Assembly: GCA_943704525.1 (NCBI GenBank)
Contig: CALSCQ010001055.1
Span: 1-35,544 of the forward strand
Direction: 5' to 3'
Length of the DNA stretch: 35,544 bases
Source: Pigoraptor vietnamica
Taxonomy: Eukaryota; Opisthokonta; Filasterea
The notes below the pieces were generated by a model that saw nothing but the letters and a program-made list of their open reading frames with translations, did not search any database and had not been told where the DNA came from. Below are positions 31,734 to 35,544 of the stretch, piece by piece. The position numbers and the translations under genes were made by a program. Within the stretch, counting starts at the first letter, position 1; every line of letters begins with the position of its first letter.

Positions 31734-32082
31734 ACACACAAACACACACAACACAGATTGGCGATGCCATCAAGGACAACCCCGGCTTCCTTGAGCTCCG
31801 TCGCATTGACGCGGCGCGCGAGATTGCCAACACGGTGTCGCAGTCTGCGAACCGCCTTTACCTCAACTCGGGCAGCCTTCTCCTCAACGTCGAGGAGTCG
31901 CACATGTGAGTGTCTTGGGGCCCCGTTGATATGAGTGCCTCATGCGTACGCCGTCTGCAGATTTACGCTATTGCTTTGTGTTTTTTGCCCGTCTGTGTGT
32001 TCTCTGTTCTCTGTGGGCACTGTACTAATGGGGACGTTGCTTCAACAGCGACCCCGCGAGCTTTGGCCCCAAGAAGAAGTGA
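30001..32082 (+). CDS. PHB2: Prohibitin 2, inner mitochondrial membrane scaffold
   Basis: Seven exons: 30001-30106, 30223-30304, 30656-30735, 30839-31023, 31270-31503, 31757-31905 and 32049-32082; 289 residues against 299 in human. Every junction is in frame. Residues 15-34 ([20 protein letters not shown]) are the N-terminal membrane anchor. The PHB domain runs from [17 protein letters not shown] through [27 protein letters not shown] and [20 protein letters not shown]. The C-terminal coiled coil is [20 protein letters not shown], followed by [20 protein letters not shown]. The end FGPKKK keeps a basic tail. PHB2 forms ring complexes with PHB1 that stabilise inner-membrane proteins and mitophagy signalling (family knowledge). 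Introns 2 and 4 carry GT tracts close to the donor, intron 5 a long CA tract running into the acceptor. The start is the only ATG fitting the family N-terminus. Confidence 0.96.
30517..30592. repeat. (GT)n microsatellite in PHB2 intron 2
   Basis: About 35 GT units, preceded by a shorter GT tract at 30362-30408 in the same intron. Confidence 0.95.
31113..31182. repeat. (GT)n-rich tract in PHB2 intron 4
   Basis: Interrupted GT repeats starting about 90 nt after the donor at 31024. Confidence 0.9.
31646..31755. repeat. (CA)n microsatellite abutting the acceptor of PHB2 intron 5
   Basis: About 43 uninterrupted CA units from 31646, then CACCACACACAAACACACACAACACAG; the repeat itself provides the AG acceptor at 31755-31756, leaving no clear polypyrimidine tract. 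Confidence 0.95.
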
Positions 32083-32477
32083 GCCAGTGGGCGTCACGTG
32101 CTCCTCTAATCGGGTCGTGGTCGGTCGCACTGGCCTGTCGTACCGCCACTGCACTCGCCTTGCATTCCGTCGCCGCAGCAGCAGCATCGCGTTTTGCGCG
32201 TACGCAAACACACAAAAGTGAAAAGTTCTTGCAGTGGCGCCGAAGTTTGAGCACTCTTCACTGTTCCACAGAGTATTCTTGGTCCATTCCCTGCCCGCTG
32301 TCGAAAAACTGAAATTCAGTACGCTGACAAATGAGAATCCGCCTTTGAAGACATCTCTGGCGCTTGTCAGGTGTCGCCTGTTTGTTGGGTGTCGTGATAT
32401 CGCAAGCAATCGACCGACCTCGCCCACAAAACTTTGTCTCCGTTCCGTACACTTTACTTTGCGACACTTCTACTCAT
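32083..32477. other. Convergent spacer, no gene seen
   Basis: Between PHB2 and the ankyrin gene, tail to tail. No open frame has recognisable features and no repeat is present. Confidence 0.6.
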
Positions 32478-35222
32478 TCACTCAACCCCGCCAGCCGTGC
32501 GCAACACATCCACAACGCTTGCAAACGCAAGCGCGTGTGACGCCCCCGCGAACGCCCCAAACCGTTCTCCGTGCTTGACTCCTCCCTCCCTCTTTCTCGC
32601 ACGTCTTGCACATCGCGCGTAGTGGAGCGGCGTCCGCCCCTTCGCGTCGCGCTCGTTGACCTCGAGTCCCACCCTCAGCAGCGCCGACACCGCGAGATCG
32701 TCCCCGCGGCGTGCGCTCAAATGAAGCGCCGTGCGGCCGTCGTCGTCCCGCGCACCAAACGCAACTCCCAGAGACAACAAAGGATCCACCGCACCAGCCC
32801 TCGCAAAGTGCAGCAGCGTGCGCCCGCCGCCCCAAGGACCAAAGATCGACGCGCCCGCGGCGTGAAGGCGAAGGACAATGTCCCCACGGCCGAGCATTGC
32901 TGCGAGGAGAATGGGCCACAAGGGCACACACACAGTTTCGTACGGCGGCGGTGCGTCCGGGTTCGCGCCACTGGCGAGCACGGCGTCGACAACGTCGATA
33001 CTCCCGCTAACCACGGCCGCATGGATCGCACGGGGCTTGGACGGGCTGCCGCGCTCGTCTTCGTCGCCGCCGGGCAGGCCGAAGAGAAGTTTAACGACGT
33101 CCGCGTGGCCATAAAGAGCAGCGACATGGAGGGGAGAGATGGAGTGAGCGCAGTCGCGTGTAGGCGAGGCACCGGCATCAATAAGCGCGCCCACAATGTC
33201 AGCGTCTCCTGCACGGCACGCGTGGTATAGAGGGCGCCGACCACACGTGTCGGGATAGACGGCGCTCTCGCCACCGACAAGCAAGGCTCGCACGCGCCCA
33301 GCGTCGCCGGCGAGGATCGCGTCGCGCAGCGGGCACTGTGCGCTGTCGGCGAAAGGGGAGAGCGCCGCGCGTGTGCCACGAAGGCCCCTGTACAGCCGCT
33401 CGTAATCCTCGACCTCAAGGTGTGTCGCGCGGCACTTCCAGTCACGCACGAGCTCGCAGATGTCCGATGCGTCGGAATCGGAATCGGAGTCCGCCCCTTC
33501 ATCCGCATCCGAAGGGAACACAAAACCGCGGCTACTCCCAGTGGCCGAATTCACGCGAAGGCGCGAAAAGAGGCGCTCGTGTTCGGGGACATCGCCCCGC
33601 ATCGTTTCGTCAAAGCGCGCAAGAAGGGAGACCGGTGTCTCTCCGTTCGAGGATCGCGCGAGCGGGTCCGCGCCGGCGTGAAGGAGGAGCCGCACCAAGG
33701 CCGCACACATACGGGATGCCGCGTGGTGAAGGGGGGTCATGCCGCCAACGTCGCGTGCATTGACGCGAGCGCCACGTGCGAGGAGAAGTTCCGCCATCGC
33801 GGCGAGGGATAGCTCTCTCTGGCACAGGCAGCCCCACTCTCCGCCTTCGCCCTCCGACAGAGGCTGGTAATCGTAATCGACGTCCGTGTCGCACACCCAG
33901 TGCAGGAGAGTGAAGCCGTCATGGTCCCGTCCGGGTTCGTCGTCCATAATCGCGTGGTTGGCGCTGCAGCCACCGACGTCGAGAAGAACGCGCACGACGT
34001 CCACATCGCCCTCGTTCAGCGCGACCGACATGGGACTGCTGCCACGGCCGACCGAGTATATGTTGGCGCCAGCGCGGACGAGCGCCTCCACGATATCCGC
34101 TCTGTGCGTGCGCATGGCGCGAATCAGCGGTACATCCGCCTTTCGCTCAATGTTTACCCCCGCAGGGTTCTCAGCGATGGCAGCGACGACGCTGTTCAGG
34201 TCGCCGGCGTCAATCGCCACGTCGAGTGGCGTTCGCCAGTCTCGCGCGCCCGCGGCGACGAGCATTTCCCTCAGCGTTCGGTCGTCAGGCCGCATGTCGT
34301 CGAGGAGTTCGATGGGCGTGAGATTATCCGCATCGAGGGCGTTTGGGTCGGCGCCGTGGCGTAACAGTGCGGCGACAATCGGCGTGTGGCGACCGCCGTG
34401 TTTGATGTAGTAGTGGAGAGGACGCTTGCCGGTGCGCTCGCTCAAATCCCCAGAAGCGGCCTGTGTTCGAATCCCATCGCCGCCATCAATGGCCCCGTCG
34501 GGGTCGTCCACGTCCCGTTGCTCCGCGGTGCTGTTGACGTTGGCACCGCAGCGCACGAGGAGGTCCACGATGTCCTCGCTCTCGCCCGTGGTGCACACGT
34601 GAATTGCGGACGCGCCCGTGGCGTTCCGTGCATGCACGTCGGCGCCCGCGGAAAGCAAACGCCGAACAACGTCAATGGTGCACGAAGAGCGCCACAACGA
34701 ACAGAGAAGCGGCGTGTTGCGCCAGTCCTTGTTTGCGACGTTCACCTCGGCACCCGCGCCGAGGAGCAACTCCACGACGGCGTCGGCGTTTTCCTCCGCC
34801 GCAATGTGGAGCGCCGTGAGCTCCTTGTCGTCCGTCGTTGGAAGATTCACGTAAGCGCCGGCCTCGAGAAGCGCACGCACGGCATCAACGTCCCCATCAG
34901 GACGGGATGCGGCGCGACACGCATAGTGCAACGCAGACCACCCCTCCTGACTGAGGGCGTTGACCGTCGCGTGTGCGTCGCGCTCACCGAGCAGAGCACG
35001 GAGTGCGCCGGCGTGCCCTCCATTTGCGGCATGCATCAGCGGCGTCATCCCCGACGAATCAGCGGCGGCAAACACAGGGCGATTGGCGCCATCCGTTGCC
35101 ACTTGAAGAGTAGGCACGCGCGCGCTTCTCTCGCGCATCCAGTCGACCAACAACTGCGCGTCGCCTCGCGCGGCCAGCGACCACAGCTGCGTTTGGCCCT
35201 CGGCATCGTCGTGTACATCCAT
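32478..35222 (-). CDS. Ankyrin-repeat protein, intronless, 914 aa
   Basis: Single uninterrupted frame from the ATG at 35222 (MDVHDDAEGQTQLWSLAARG) to the stop at 32478. Ankyrin repeats run through almost the whole length: GMTPLMHAANGGHAGALRAL (about 58), WSALHYACRAA, LTALHIAAEENADAVVELLL, GASAIHVCTTGESEDIVDLL, RPLHYYIKHGG, GMTPLHHAASRM, RRPLYHACRAGDADIVGALI, SPLHVAALYGHADVVKLLF, ALHLSARRGDDLAVSALL and GRTPLHYARCARRA near the end. A D/S-rich acidic linker (DADEGADSDSDSDASDI, about residue 570) splits the array in two. No enzyme, F-box, PRANC or membrane domain is seen, so it is a scaffold or binding protein of unknown partner. It is the only long gene here without introns, unlike its 4- to 12-intron neighbours; retroposition or transfer are possible explanations. 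Confidence 0.92.
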   Translation of the reverse strand: MDVHDDAEGQTQLWSLAARGDAQLLVDWMRERSARVPTLQVATDGANRPVFAAADSSGMTPLMHAANGGHAGALRALLGERDAHATVNALSQEGWSALHYACRAASRPDGDVDAVRALLEAGAYVNLPTTDDKELTALHIAAEENADAVVELLLGAGAEVNVANKDWRNTPLLCSLWRSSCTIDVVRRLLSAGADVHARNATGASAIHVCTTGESEDIVDLLVRCGANVNSTAEQRDVDDPDGAIDGGDGIRTQAASGDLSERTGKRPLHYYIKHGGRHTPIVAALLRHGADPNALDADNLTPIELLDDMRPDDRTLREMLVAAGARDWRTPLDVAIDAGDLNSVVAAIAENPAGVNIERKADVPLIRAMRTHRADIVEALVRAGANIYSVGRGSSPMSVALNEGDVDVVRVLLDVGGCSANHAIMDDEPGRDHDGFTLLHWVCDTDVDYDYQPLSEGEGGEWGCLCQRELSLAAMAELLLARGARVNARDVGGMTPLHHAASRMCAALVRLLLHAGADPLARSSNGETPVSLLARFDETMRGDVPEHERLFSRLRVNSATGSSRGFVFPSDADEGADSDSDSDASDICELVRDWKCRATHLEVEDYERLYRGLRGTRAALSPFADSAQCPLRDAILAGDAGRVRALLVGGESAVYPDTCGRRPLYHACRAGDADIVGALIDAGASPTRDCAHSISPLHVAALYGHADVVKLLFGLPGGDEDERGSPSKPRAIHAAVVSGSIDVVDAVLASGANPDAPPPYETVCVPLWPILLAAMLGRGDIVLRLHAAGASIFGPWGGGRTLLHFARAGAVDPLLSLGVAFGARDDDGRTALHLSARRGDDLAVSALLRVGLEVNERDAKGRTPLHYARCARRARKREGGVKHGERFGAFAGASHALAFASVVDVLRTAGGVE

Positions 35223-35544
35223 GGGCCAGGCGTTGACTTCGAGATTTCAAGACTGCTCAAAAGACCGTGTGTGTTATGCGTGTCGTTCGGCTTTGCCACT
35301 GTTTTCCTCCCAGCGCCCCTTTTCCGCTTCGGCATCGCCGCAATGTCGGCATTGGGTTCCTCTCAAAAGTCGTAAAAACGTAAATTTTACACCCAACATA
35401 AAATTTACGCCCAGAACGACTGCCATAAGTTTAATTTTGCACCAACGGCTTACAACCAATCAGACGCGTTTACGAGGATGCGGCAATTTTAGAGATGGTA
35501 TGCTTGGCGCGCAAATTCAAAAGTGACAAGCATTCGACGGCCGG
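35223..35544. promoter_or_regulatory. Upstream region of the ankyrin gene with AT-rich inverted repeat
   Basis: AT-rich DNA from about 35365. CGTAAATTTTA at 35379-35389 and TAAAATTTACG at 35399-35409 form a perfect 11-bp inverted repeat around a 9-nt loop, 157-187 bp upstream of the ankyrin start codon. No other gene is visible to the window end. Confidence 0.55.

Noticed and set aside
1-35544. tRNA or rRNA genes
   Set aside because: I saw no cloverleaf A/B-box pair and no rRNA core sequences by eye.

Overview
This window is nuclear DNA of a GC-rich, intron-rich, flagellated protist. Evidence: many spliceosomal introns, a full-length CEP290 (cilium transition zone), a mitochondrial prohibitin, and a selenoprotein with a eukaryotic-type SECIS. 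The lineage cannot be named from the sequence. Eight genes can be assembled exon by exon. In every one the reading frame closes across all splice junctions.

Layout, left to right: the 3' part of a classical short-chain dehydrogenase (+, 241-1024); a lysine/glutamate-rich protein with a SMAP domain (-, 1265-3050); two broken F-box-like genes (a LRR type, +, 3259-4590, and a Sel1 type, -, 4650-5560); a small two-helix membrane protein (+, 6085-6636); a 945-residue protein with TFxPxxN repeats (-, 7136-10822); an extended SDR of the 3-beta-HSD type (-, 10997-13230); a large decayed F-box-LRR gene with about twenty 60-bp repeats (+, 13769-15239); CRIPT (-, 16015-17330); selenoprotein K (+, 17639-18816) with a SECIS at 19186-19250; CEP290 (-, 19597-29410, 13 exons, 2535 aa); prohibitin 2 (+, 30001-32082, 7 exons); and an intronless 914-residue ankyrin-repeat protein (-, 32478-35222).

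The strongest result is the selenoprotein K gene. Its last exon reads ...GGG-U-A-R-stop through an in-frame TGA, and the 3' region folds into a form II SECIS with a UGAA/UGAC quartet and AAA 12 nt downstream of the UGA. CRIPT and SelK are divergent and share a 308-bp spacer with four perfect TCACGTGA palindromes. CEP290 and PHB2 are divergent across a spacer that contains an AT-rich island.

Two genome-level traits stand out. Donor sites favour GTGNGT (25 of 39 introns) and exons can be as short as 16-19 nt. The three F-box-family genes are all frameshifted while about 15 kb of neighbouring coding sequence is not, so this family appears to be decaying locally. Long (CA)n/(GT)n tracts sit mostly in introns.
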